Below the pieces are notes generated by a model. The model searched no databases and had not been told where the DNA came from. It saw only the letters and a program-made list of their open reading frames with translations. The translations under genes were made by a program, and so were the position numbers. From Hespellia sp. (GTDB lineage Bacteria; Bacillota; Clostridia; Lachnospirales; Lachnospiraceae): DNA of 64,000 nucleotides. Below, one piece after another: positions 52,154 to 60,787 of this stretch; position 1 is the first letter of the stretch; each line of letters starts with the position of its first letter. The stretch is from contig JAQUUC010000008.1 of the NCBI GenBank assembly GCA_028694105.1, forward strand, positions 34,230 to 98,229, given 5' to 3'.

Positions 52154-53059
52154 CTAAAGCGCCTTCAGCAGTTCGATGTAATACTGCGCGTAAGCGGGCA
52201 GATATTTTCCCCTGCGGTAAGCTGCCATGAGCTGTACCTGCGCAGGAGGATTGCCCACGCAGAAGCAGGAGAGCGCAAGCGTTTGCTGCATCTGATGTAC
52301 ATAGGTCTCAGGGGCGAAGGCAAGTCCCATACCGGAGGCGGCGAGAGAGATGGCAACCTGAGTGCTGTGTGTCTGCAATAAAATATGAGGGGTATAGTCC
52401 TGCTGTTCCAATAATTTCAGGGCAACATGACCGGAGTTCTGTTCCGGAACATGAAGAATAAAAGATTCTTCCCGGCAGTCGGCAAGATCGATAACGGGAT
52501 AAGGTGCCTGCGGATCTGCTTTTGCCAGCTTTTCGATGGGATGTCCCTTGCGACAGACCAGAACGAACGGCTCGAACCGCAGTGGAATATATTCTACTGC
52601 CTTTGAAAACTCCGGGGGATTATAGACTGCAAAATCCACGGTATCGGTCAAAAGAAGCTGTTCAGAGATGGCATAGGCCTCCTCGAACAGCGTGAGAGAA
52701 ACTTCTGGATATTTCTGGTGGAAAAGCGGAAAGGTCTCAGGAATCATGCAGGAGCTGCGCATCAATGGGAGCGCGATTGTTAATTTTCCGCGCTGTTCAT
52801 TCTTTAATTCCAGACATTCTGTCTCCCATTCATTTCCCACTTGCACAATGCGTGCGGCATAATCGAGATACCTCCTGCCATTATAGGTGGGCAGATACTC
52901 ATTCCCGATGCGGTTGAACAGAGGAAATCCCAAATGCTGTTCCACGTTCTGCAGATAACGGCTCAGGGATGGCTGGGAGATGTAGAGCTCCCGGGCAGCC
53001 TTGGTGATATTCTTATTTTTATAAATACTGATCATGTAGGAAGCTTCTTTCTGATCCAT
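52154..53059 (-). CDS. LysR family transcriptional regulator
   Basis: A 301-residue regulator on the minus strand. The N-terminal winged HTH reads MISIYKNKNITKAARELYISQPSLSRYLQNVEQHLGFPLF, followed by the substrate-binding fold (GKLTIALPLMRS; YTPHILLQTHSTQVAISLAASGMGLAFAPE). It is divergent from a purine permease and adenine deaminase operon, the classical LysR layout, so it probably controls that operon in response to a purine-related ligand; this is inference. The gene reads somewhat more GC-rich than the island. Confidence 0.92.
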   Translation of the reverse strand: MDQKEASYMISIYKNKNITKAARELYISQPSLSRYLQNVEQHLGFPLFNRIGNEYLPTYNGRRYLDYAARIVQVGNEWETECLELKNEQRGKLTIALPLMRSSCMIPETFPLFHQKYPEVSLTLFEEAYAISEQLLLTDTVDFAVYNPPEFSKAVEYIPLRFEPFVLVCRKGHPIEKLAKADPQAPYPVIDLADCREESFILHVPEQNSGHVALKLLEQQDYTPHILLQTHSTQVAISLAASGMGLAFAPETYVHQMQQTLALSCFCVGNPPAQVQLMAAYRRGKYLPAYAQYYIELLKAL

Positions 53060-53142
53060 GTGTATCCTCCTTCAGACTGACGATCCGGTGGTATTCCTGT
53101 CAGGCAGTGACGCGCTGTAGTGACAGGCTATAGGTATAGCGG

Positions 53143-53184
53143 CAATGCATGGTAAATATGCAAGATATGCATTGGACTTATAAT
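53143..53184 (+). promoter_or_regulatory. LysR-type operator and promoter before the permease gene
   Basis: CAATGCAT and ATGCATTG form a perfect 8-bp dyad around 16 bases, and a TATAAT box follows at 53179-53184 with no good -35. This layout suits activation by the divergent LysR protein. Confidence 0.6.
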
Positions 53185-53246
53185 CCTTTTCACTATACAA
53201 TAAATGGGTAAGAAATGCAAAGGATACGTGAAAAAGGAGAAGAGAA

Positions 53247-54554
53247 ATGAAGAGTTGGGTGGAGAAACAATTTAAGTTGTCTGAGAACAGCACAAATGTA
53301 AAAACAGAGATTTTTGCCGGAATCGCAACGTTTGTTACAATGGCGTACGTGCTGGCAACAGTTCCCAATATTTTGGGAGAAGCAGGGTTTCATAAGGGCG
53401 GTATTCTGACAGCCATGATTTTATTGATTATCGTTACGACGGTTGCCATGGCACTTTACACCAATCGCCCATTTGCGCTGGCACCGGGCCTCGGAAGTGT
53501 GAGTATCGTGGCAGGTATGGTCGCAAATGAGGGGATTCCGGTGGACATCGCTGCAGGCATTATTTTCCTGAGTGGTGTGCTGTTCATACTGGTTTCATTT
53601 TTGGGACTGCGGGAAGCGGTTGTGCGCGTGATTCCAAAGAGCCTGAAATTTGCTGTCAGTGCGGGAGTCGGTCTGTTTATTGCGTTGATCGGAGCGAAGG
53701 GCTGTGGACTGATTGTAGCAAATGAAGCAAAAAATGTGCTGGGATTTGGGGATCTCAAATCACCTCAGGTCATACTGGCTGTGATTGGATTTGTAATCAT
53801 TTTAATTTTGAAGACGAGAAATGTACCGGGCTATATTATTTTATCAATTCTGATCACCACAATCATCGGAATCCCTATGGGAATTACAAAAATGCCGCAG
53901 CAGATTTTTGCACTGCCTTCCGGAATTGGAGAGACCTTTCTTAAAATCGATATTCTCGGTGCACTTCGAATCGCCTATGTACCATTTCTGATTGCGCTGT
54001 TTATACCGGATTTCTTCTCGACATTCGGAACCGTTCTCGGTGTAGGTGCGAAGGCAGGGTATCTGGACGAGGATGGAAATCTTCCGGGAATTGACAAATG
54101 CTTTCAGGTAGATGCGATTGCCACGGCGCTGGGCGGTCTGTTCTGCATCCCATGTCTGACGACCTATCTGGAGTCCTCCGTAGGAGTGGAATCTGGCGGA
54201 CGCACTGGTCTGACTACAATTTCAACCAGTGTGGTATTTGCACTCACATTGTTCTTGGCACCGATCGCACTCATGATTCCGGGAGCGGCTACAGCACCTG
54301 CGTTGATTTACATTGGAATCGGCATGCTCAGCTCGATGAAAAATATTGATTACAGCGATGAAACAGAGTGCTTTCCGGCATTTATCTGTATCGTATTTAC
54401 AATTTTTGCCAACAACATCGCAAATGGTATCTGCGCGGCACTGCCTGTATATTTGATCCTCAAGCTGATTTCCGGAAAGAGAAAAGAACTTTCTCCGGCA
54501 TTGTATGTGATCGTGGCTGTGTGCGTATTTTATTTTTACAGTATCATTCGGTAG
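53247..54554 (+). CDS. NCS2 family purine permease (AzgA/PbuG type)
   Basis: A 435-residue, multi-helix transporter. Recognisable family stretches are TEIFAGIATFVTMAYVLATVPNIL at the start, NRPFALAPGLGS, GVGLFIALIGAKGCGLIV, and FFSTFGTVLGVGAKAG near the substrate-site helices. It imports adenine, guanine or hypoxanthine with protons. It sits 24 bases before adenine deaminase, which points to adenine or hypoxanthine as cargo. Confidence 0.93.
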   Translation: MKSWVEKQFKLSENSTNVKTEIFAGIATFVTMAYVLATVPNILGEAGFHKGGILTAMILLIIVTTVAMALYTNRPFALAPGLGSVSIVAGMVANEGIPVDIAAGIIFLSGVLFILVSFLGLREAVVRVIPKSLKFAVSAGVGLFIALIGAKGCGLIVANEAKNVLGFGDLKSPQVILAVIGFVIILILKTRNVPGYIILSILITTIIGIPMGITKMPQQIFALPSGIGETFLKIDILGALRIAYVPFLIALFIPDFFSTFGTVLGVGAKAGYLDEDGNLPGIDKCFQVDAIATALGGLFCIPCLTTYLESSVGVESGGRTGLTTISTSVVFALTLFLAPIALMIPGAATAPALIYIGIGMLSSMKNIDYSDETECFPAFICIVFTIFANNIANGICAALPVYLILKLISGKRKELSPALYVIVAVCVFYFYSIIR

Positions 54555-54578
54555 TTCAGAAGGAAAGGAAGCCGCAAA

Positions 54579-56333
54579 ATGGAGAATCGGGCAGATATTA
54601 TTTTTAAGAATGCAAAGGTCTACAACAGTTATTTCAAATGCTTTCATTTAGCAGACGTGAGCGTGCTGGATGGAAAAATCTATTATATCGACCGTGAACA
54701 GAGCGGACAGTTGACGGCAGACGAAGAGATAGACGCATCGGGCAGCTATATGATCCCCGGACTGGTGGATATTCATATGCACATCGAGAGCTCTATGATG
54801 ACACCGAAGATTTTCTGCGATCATCTGGCGTCCTGCGGCGTCACAACGATTGTCTCCGAGCCTCATGAGATGGCAAATGTGAATGGAATCCGCGGCATTC
54901 TGGATATGATCGACGCGGGGGAATCATGCGCCGCCGATATATTTTACGGAATACCAAGCTGCGTGCCGTCCACGAGTGAGGCACTCGAGACGACCGGCGG
55001 GATCATAGATTGTCAGGCGATGAAGCGTCTGCTGGAGAATGAGCGGATCATCTGCGTGGGTGAGATCATGAATTACCGGCAGATCATCAAAGAAAACGAT
55101 CTGGAGATCGGAAAGTTTCTCGACTATCTGAAAAAAACAAATTCCAATCTGGTCATTGAGGGGCATTGTCCCGATCTGGTGAATCTGGATCTGGCAAAAT
55201 TCCTGTATCTTGGGATTAATGGGGATCACACAGAACATGACATCGAAGAGATCAGACAGCGGTTCGAAAATGGAATGTATGTGGAGCTTCAGGAAAAAAT
55301 GGTCTCTTGTGAAATATTAGAGTTTATCGAAAAATATGGGCTGTATGAATATTTCGGTTTTGTGACGGACGATGTGATGGCAGATACGCTGTTCGAAGAG
55401 GGACAGCTGGACCATGTGGTGAGAAAGGCAATTCAGCTGGGAATGCCGCCAGAACAGGCGATATATAATGCGACCTTCACCAATGCCCGGCGAATGAATC
55501 TTCTGGACCGGGGAGTGCTTGTACCGGGCAAGAAAGCAGATTTTGTGCTGGTAGAAGATCCGGAGTCCTTGAAGGTGACTGCCACTTATAAGGACGGGAA
55601 GTGCATATATCAGCAGGCGGACAATTTAGAACATGTTCAGAAAAATGATGTTCCATGCAGTCAGATACAGACACAGGCAAAGCGCAGATTCAGCGCAGAA
55701 TATTACCACAGCATTCAGTTGGAGGAAATGCCGCTGGATCGTTTTCAGATTCCGGTGGAAGGGGAAGCAGATCAGGTGACGGTCCGCGTGATGGAGGTCT
55801 GTGACGGCAGCACCAAGACGAAGGAACAGCACATGACACTTCCGGTAGTGAACGGATTTCTGCAGTGGGAAAACAGTGCGTGCAGACTGGCTATGGTTGC
55901 GGAACGCTACGGAAAAGAAGGTTCCATCGGCTACGGTCTGGTGTGCGGAGACATCATAAAGACAGGGGCTGTGGCAACTACCTATGCACATGACAGTCAT
56001 AACCTTCTGGTCGTGGGAGCCACGGCGAGAGAGATGCAGCTGGCCGCAAATCGGGTAATCGAACTTCAGGGCGGAATCGTGACAGCCGAAAACGACAAGG
56101 TCACGGCGGAGCTGCCGCTTCCGGTGGGCGGAATCCTGTCGGAACAGCCCATCGGGGAAATCAGCGGAAATCTGAAACGGGTACGGGAAGAGATGATCCG
56201 GCAGGGTTACTGCCATTACAATCCGATCATGTCATTGTGTACACTGACACTTCCGGTCAGCCCGAAGCTGAAATTGACCAATAAAGGACTTGTAAATGTA
56301 GGAGAGGGCAAGATTGTGTCGCTCCTGTTATAA
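54579..56333 (+). CDS. ade: Adenine deaminase
   Basis: A 584-residue metal-dependent amidohydrolase of the bacterial adenine deaminase family and of normal length. Visible are the metal motif DIHMHIESSMMTP, SEPHEMANVNG, EGHCPDL, NGDHTEHD, TDDVMAD and NRVIELQGGIV, with PLPVGGILSEQP near the end. It converts adenine to hypoxanthine and ammonia in the cytoplasm. It shares an operon with the purine permease, so uptake and salvage are coupled. Confidence 0.95.
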   Translation: MENRADIIFKNAKVYNSYFKCFHLADVSVLDGKIYYIDREQSGQLTADEEIDASGSYMIPGLVDIHMHIESSMMTPKIFCDHLASCGVTTIVSEPHEMANVNGIRGILDMIDAGESCAADIFYGIPSCVPSTSEALETTGGIIDCQAMKRLLENERIICVGEIMNYRQIIKENDLEIGKFLDYLKKTNSNLVIEGHCPDLVNLDLAKFLYLGINGDHTEHDIEEIRQRFENGMYVELQEKMVSCEILEFIEKYGLYEYFGFVTDDVMADTLFEEGQLDHVVRKAIQLGMPPEQAIYNATFTNARRMNLLDRGVLVPGKKADFVLVEDPESLKVTATYKDGKCIYQQADNLEHVQKNDVPCSQIQTQAKRRFSAEYYHSIQLEEMPLDRFQIPVEGEADQVTVRVMEVCDGSTKTKEQHMTLPVVNGFLQWENSACRLAMVAERYGKEGSIGYGLVCGDIIKTGAVATTYAHDSHNLLVVGATAREMQLAANRVIELQGGIVTAENDKVTAELPLPVGGILSEQPIGEISGNLKRVREEMIRQGYCHYNPIMSLCTLTLPVSPKLKLTNKGLVNVGEGKIVSLLL

Positions 56334-56405
56334 CCTTAGTGCAGAAGCATGCTATATTTACATTTTGCCCTCTAAATGCTATAGTTGTCTTAGGATATTC
56401 TGATT

Positions 56406-57311
56406 ATGATGTGGAAGGGTGTGAGCGGGCCGATGCGTTACAGAGGATACAGGAAAGATAAAAGTGGATTTACTTTGGTGGAGTTGCTGGTTATTATTGC
56501 CATCATTGGAATATTGGCTGCGATTAGTATTCCGATGATCATCGGTCAGCTGAGTAAGGCAAGAGCAGCAGCGTGTATGGCAAATAGAAAGTCTATCGAG
56601 GATGCATTTACGATTGCACGAATTACAGACACAGATTCTACGAATGAACAGCTTGTGGTGGAGGCGAAGCAGTCTGTGGGCGGTGCATCAAAGACGGGCT
56701 GTCCAAGTGCAGGCAGCGAGTATAGTTATATATATTATACAGAAGATGGCGGTACTACAAGTGCGAGTGGGACTGATGCAGTTCGGATTTCTGTAATCTG
56801 CAGCATTTCTGGACACGGTGGAACTACCTTGCAAAGAGCGGAGATCAGTATCAGTGACTGGTTAGAAAAATATGGAGAAACATATAAGGACAAAAATTCA
56901 CATGGAATAATAAAGGATTATCTTGATGCAAATGGAGGTCATTCCTATGAGCTGACTGCAGATGACTATAAGGAGATATTTGGAGACAGGAAGATAAATA
57001 AAGATTATGATTATGATAGCGGGCAATTATATTTAAGACCCATGGGGGTTCGTGTGAATGGAGCATTGCAGGATGTGCAGTATGTTTCCAGATGGGACAC
57101 ACTCTGGAATAATGAGCAGGAAAACATGAGAACATATGCAATCATAGTGAATGGAAAAACCTATGTGGCAACGAATACTGCAGACGAGGTTATAGGACCG
57201 AATAGAGTTGCAGGCAGCTATTTATCCGAAATATCGAACAGAAAATTTACTTCTATTGACGAGTTCATTGCAGCCATCACAAAGAACAATACGTTCCATG
57301 AAGTGAACTAA
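56406..57311 (+). CDS. Prepilin-like protein with type III signal sequence
   Basis: A 301-residue protein whose N-terminus carries the type IV prepilin signature SGFTLVELLVIIAIIGILAA, with the processing site between Gly and Phe. The rest is a soluble domain without a recognised family. The start is uncertain: ATG at 56406 has a modest AGGA, and an ATG 27 bases later (MRYRGYRKDKSG) is equally sensible. No prepilin peptidase, assembly ATPase or other pilin gene is nearby, so it is an orphan pilin or pseudopilin. Confidence 0.85.
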   Translation: MMWKGVSGPMRYRGYRKDKSGFTLVELLVIIAIIGILAAISIPMIIGQLSKARAAACMANRKSIEDAFTIARITDTDSTNEQLVVEAKQSVGGASKTGCPSAGSEYSYIYYTEDGGTTSASGTDAVRISVICSISGHGGTTLQRAEISISDWLEKYGETYKDKNSHGIIKDYLDANGGHSYELTADDYKEIFGDRKINKDYDYDSGQLYLRPMGVRVNGALQDVQYVSRWDTLWNNEQENMRTYAIIVNGKTYVATNTADEVIGPNRVAGSYLSEISNRKFTSIDEFIAAITKNNTFHEVN

Positions 57312-57327
57312 ATACTGAGAAAACAAA

Positions 57328-57380
57328 TGAAAACACTGGTGTTTTAGAACGGATACATTTTCTAAAATACTGGTGTTTTT
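57328..57380 (+). terminator. Terminator after the prepilin-like gene
   Basis: ACACTGGTGTTTTAGAA pairs imperfectly with TTCTAAAATACTGGTGT and ends in five T. Confidence 0.7.
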
Positions 57381-57486
57381 CTACATGAGAATGGAATCGC
57401 ATGAAAAAAACAAGAATTAAATAAAAGCCTTCCGGGTATCTTTGTGTTAAAATAGCAACATGTAAAAAAGAGAGGGGGAATCTATC

Positions 57487-60150
57487 TTGCCGAAATCGAC
57501 GCTGTTAAACAGCCGTATGAAAAAGTATGCATACTGTGACACGTCGGAAATCTATCAGGATATTCCTACGTCACCGGATGGTCTGACACTTAAACAGGTG
57601 GAAATCATGCGGGAGCAATATGGAGCCAATCAGCTGACTGGCAGGAAAAACGATACCTTGTGGTATCGTTTTCGGCGTGCTTTTATGAATCCATTTACCA
57701 TAATTCTGTTTGTTCTGGCGGCGGTCTCTTTGATTACGGATGTTCTGCTGGTTTCTGATTTTAGCCGGAATATTACAACAGTCGTGATTATCTGCGTTAT
57801 GATCCTGATCAGCGGGACGATTCGACTGGTGCAGGAACTTCGCGCGAAAAACGCTTCTGACCGGTTGGGAAGGCTGATCCACGCCAGTGTCACCGTCAAG
57901 CGGGAGGGCGTGCTGGTTGATATCCCGGCAGAAAACCTCGTGGTAGGTGATCTGGTTCTTCTTTCTCCGGGTGACCGGATTCCGGCGGACTTAAGATTGG
58001 TGAAAACACAGGATCTGTTCATCTCTCAGGCCGCAGTCACAGGGGAGAGTGCAATCCTTGAAAAGGACAGCCGTACCAGTCGGTATTCGGAGCAGCTTCC
58101 AATTATACAGCTGAAGAACCTTGCGTTTATGGCAACCACCGTCATCAGTGGAAAAGGCGAGGGAATTGTATTGGCGGTTGGAAAGGACACGTTATATGGC
58201 AATTTCATCCGTCCTGATTCCGAAGGCTCCACAGCATTTCAAAGGGGGGCGAATTCCATTGCGTGGGTGATGCTTCGCTTTATGATGATTCTGGTGCCCA
58301 TTGTATTTCTGGTTTCCGGGATTACCAAGGGAGACTGGGTGGAATCTTTTGTATTCGCGCTTTCCGTGGCAGTCGGGCTGACCCCGGAAATGCTTCCCAT
58401 GGTTATTACCGCTTGTCTTGCAAAGGGCAGTCTCTCGCTGTCCAAGAAGCAGACAATCGTGAAAAATATCAATGCCATGCAGGGCTTTGGCAGCATGGAT
58501 GTGCTTTGCATGGACAAAACTGGTACATTGACTAACGAACGTATTCTTCTGGAATATTATATGGATGTCCTTGGAAATGAAAGTACAAAAACTTTGGAGT
58601 TTGCCTATCTGAACAGTTATTATCACTCCGGCGTGCGTAATCCCATTGATCATGCGATTCTTGCCTGCCGCACTATGCCAAAGCAGGAGGCTGTATATGC
58701 CGCGCTTGTAAATCATTTTCAAAAAGCAGATGAGATTCCTTTTGATTACAACCGAAAATTTGTCAGCACGCTGGTGACAGATGAAAACGGAATGCATGAA
58801 CTGATTGTTAAGGGGGACATCGGGCAGGTCTTTTCCCATTGCAGCTTTGTGGAATATCAGGGAAAGACTATTCCAATCGAGAACAGTGGATTTGAGAATG
58901 TGACTGCTATCGTAGATGAGATGCTGGAAGATGGCATGAAGGTCATTGCAATTGCCCGCAAAAGCCTTGGGGCGCAGGACACCATCGTCTCGGCGGATGA
59001 AAAGGATTTGACGCTCATGGGTTATCTTGCCTTTTTTGATGCACCGAAAAAATCTGCCGCCGGTTCCGTTGAGGCTCTGAAAAAATTGCAGGTACGTTCG
59101 AAAATCCTAACTGGAGACCGGGCAGAAATTGCGGCATCGATCTGCCACAGAGTGGGCATTTCCGTGGACTGGCTTATGACAGGAGCGGAAATCAATCAGC
59201 TTTCGGATGAGCACCTTCGCTCGGTTGTGGAACAGACGGATGTGTTCGCAGAACTGGCACCGGGGCAAAAAGTCCGGATATTAAATGCACTCAGAGAAAA
59301 CGGTCATACCGTGGGATTTCTGGGGGATGGTATGAATGATATTCCGGCGCTCAGTGAGGCAGATGTCGGTATTTCCGTGGACACGGCCGTGGATGCGGCG
59401 AAGGACATCGCCGATGTGGTCTTGCTGCAAAAAGATCTGACGGTTCTGGAACAGGGGATTTTGGAGGGCAGAAAAACGTTTTCCAACATGATCAAATATA
59501 TTAAAATCACGGCCAGTTCCAATTTCGGAAATATGCTGTCGATTGTCTGTGCCAGTGCCGTGCTGCCGTTCCTGCCCATGACAGCGATCCAGCTTTTACT
59601 TTTGAATCTGCTTTACGATGCGCTGTGCATTATTTTGCCATGGGACAACGTTGACGCGGAAGATATGGTCACACCGCGGGCATGGTCAGGAAAAACACTG
59701 GGACGGTTTATGTGTGCCTTTGGACCCATCAGTTCTGTGTTTGATATTCTGACCTTTCTGTTCTTGTATTTTATGCTGTGTCCTGCCCTGTGTGGCGGGC
59801 TGACCTATACACAGATGGCTGATCCGGTGATGCGGGCACAGTATATTGCCATTTTCCAGACTGGCTGGTTTTTAGAATCCATGTGGACACAGGTGCTGAT
59901 TTTACACCTGCTGCGTACGAGGAAAGTCACCTTCCTGCAAAGCAGGGCATCCAATCCCGTTTTGCTCATTACGCTGGCTGGAATCGTCGCGTTTACGCTT
60001 CTGACTATGACGCCGCTGGCGACCGTGCTGGGACTGACCAGACTGCCGCTTCCATACTTTGGTTTCCTGCTGTTGATGGTGCTGTTTTATATGCTGCTGA
60101 CGACGGCAGCCAAGCGTGTGTATCAAAACCGGTACCATGAATTACTTTGA
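57487..60150 (+). CDS. mgtA: Mg2+-importing-type P-type ATPase
   Basis: An 887-residue P-type ATPase of the PIIIB (MgtA) class. The TTG start is supported by GAGGGGG 7 bases before it. Motifs are the actuator loop TGES, the phosphorylation site DKTGTLT, the class-specific transmembrane stretch [13 protein letters not shown], and the hinge GDGMNDIPALSEADVGISVD. The C-terminal helices are present. It imports Mg2+ into the cell using ATP. A regulator gene follows 14 bases later and a second ATPase of the same class after that. Confidence 0.92.
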   Translation: MPKSTLLNSRMKKYAYCDTSEIYQDIPTSPDGLTLKQVEIMREQYGANQLTGRKNDTLWYRFRRAFMNPFTIILFVLAAVSLITDVLLVSDFSRNITTVVIICVMILISGTIRLVQELRAKNASDRLGRLIHASVTVKREGVLVDIPAENLVVGDLVLLSPGDRIPADLRLVKTQDLFISQAAVTGESAILEKDSRTSRYSEQLPIIQLKNLAFMATTVISGKGEGIVLAVGKDTLYGNFIRPDSEGSTAFQRGANSIAWVMLRFMMILVPIVFLVSGITKGDWVESFVFALSVAVGLTPEMLPMVITACLAKGSLSLSKKQTIVKNINAMQGFGSMDVLCMDKTGTLTNERILLEYYMDVLGNESTKTLEFAYLNSYYHSGVRNPIDHAILACRTMPKQEAVYAALVNHFQKADEIPFDYNRKFVSTLVTDENGMHELIVKGDIGQVFSHCSFVEYQGKTIPIENSGFENVTAIVDEMLEDGMKVIAIARKSLGAQDTIVSADEKDLTLMGYLAFFDAPKKSAAGSVEALKKLQVRSKILTGDRAEIAASICHRVGISVDWLMTGAEINQLSDEHLRSVVEQTDVFAELAPGQKVRILNALRENGHTVGFLGDGMNDIPALSEADVGISVDTAVDAAKDIADVVLLQKDLTVLEQGILEGRKTFSNMIKYIKITASSNFGNMLSIVCASAVLPFLPMTAIQLLLLNLLYDALCIILPWDNVDAEDMVTPRAWSGKTLGRFMCAFGPISSVFDILTFLFLYFMLCPALCGGLTYTQMADPVMRAQYIAIFQTGWFLESMWTQVLILHLLRTRKVTFLQSRASNPVLLITLAGIVAFTLLTMTPLATVLGLTRLPLPYFGFLLLMVLFYMLLTTAAKRVYQNRYHELL

Positions 60151-60164
60151 GAGGGGGGATTACA

Positions 60165-60668
60165 TTGAAAAAGAATATCAGCTTTATCCCAATGGATTCC
60201 ATTCTGTCTCAATGGCTCTGTCAGAAATTGAAACGGGAACCTCCCGAAACACCCTGCGCCGCAGAATTATTGACCGGTGTGCAGGAATTGCTGACCGGAG
60301 AAACCCAAACGTTGATGCTGGGTGCGCAGGGAGACGCAGACACATTTCCCACTGCGGGAGAGGATGGAATCTGCATCGGGGAACTTTCCATACATCCAAG
60401 GAGCCGGAAAGTAATACTTCGCGGCTGTGAGGTGAGTCTGACTCCGAAAGAATTTGATATTTTATATTTCCTGATCCAGAATCGCGGGGAGGTGTTCACA
60501 AAAGAGCAGATTTACCGTGCTGTCTGGGAAGAAGATTTCTTGCTGTCAGACAGCAATATCATGGCGTTTATTCGGAAACTGCGAAAAAAGATCGAACCAA
60601 ACCCGGATGCACCGGAATACATTCTGACCATTTGGGGAATCGGCTATAAGTTTAATGATACGCTGTAA
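60165..60668 (+). CDS. OmpR-type winged-helix regulator without a receiver domain
   Basis: A 167-residue protein beginning at TTG, 8 bases after GAGGGGGG; the track's TTG lies before that site. Residues about 75-167 are an OmpR/PhoB DNA-binding domain (SLTPKEFDILYFLIQNRGEVFTKEQIYRAVW; NIMAFIRKLRKKIEP; YILTIWGIGYKF). The first 70 residues lack the Asp and Lys of a response-regulator receiver and match nothing I know. Placed between two Mg2+ ATPase genes, it is likely their regulator. Confidence 0.85.
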   Translation: MKKNISFIPMDSILSQWLCQKLKREPPETPCAAELLTGVQELLTGETQTLMLGAQGDADTFPTAGEDGICIGELSIHPRSRKVILRGCEVSLTPKEFDILYFLIQNRGEVFTKEQIYRAVWEEDFLLSDSNIMAFIRKLRKKIEPNPDAPEYILTIWGIGYKFNDTL

Positions 60669-60693
60669 AATACATAGGAATTTCTTGCAAAAA

Positions 60694-60744
60694 CGCAAGG
60701 AAAACACAAGGTTTTGACCATGTGATTTTCCTTGCGCTTTTTTT
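60694..60744 (+). terminator. Terminator/attenuator before the second ATPase
   Basis: CGCAAGGAAAA and TTTTCCTTGCG, with an inner CACA/TGTG, form a long stem followed by seven T, 28 bases before the next ribosome binding site. It could end the regulator transcript or attenuate the second ATPase. Confidence 0.88.
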
Positions 60745-60787
60745 ATACTGAAAAAGGCCTAAAAAAAGAGAAAAGGAGATAAGACCA

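Noticed and set aside
56626-56796. Alternative ORF inside the prepilin-like gene
   Set aside because: It is out of frame, with no RBS and Gln/Arg-rich shadow composition.
57381-57486. M-box (Mg2+) riboswitch before the first Mg2+ ATPase
   Set aside because: The leader is only about 100 bases and shows no M-box-like set of stems by eye. A covariance-model search would settle it.
58192-58839. 215-residue minus-strand ORF inside the P-type ATPase gene
   Set aside because: It is entirely antisense to a full-length, motif-rich ATPase gene and has no recognisable domain.
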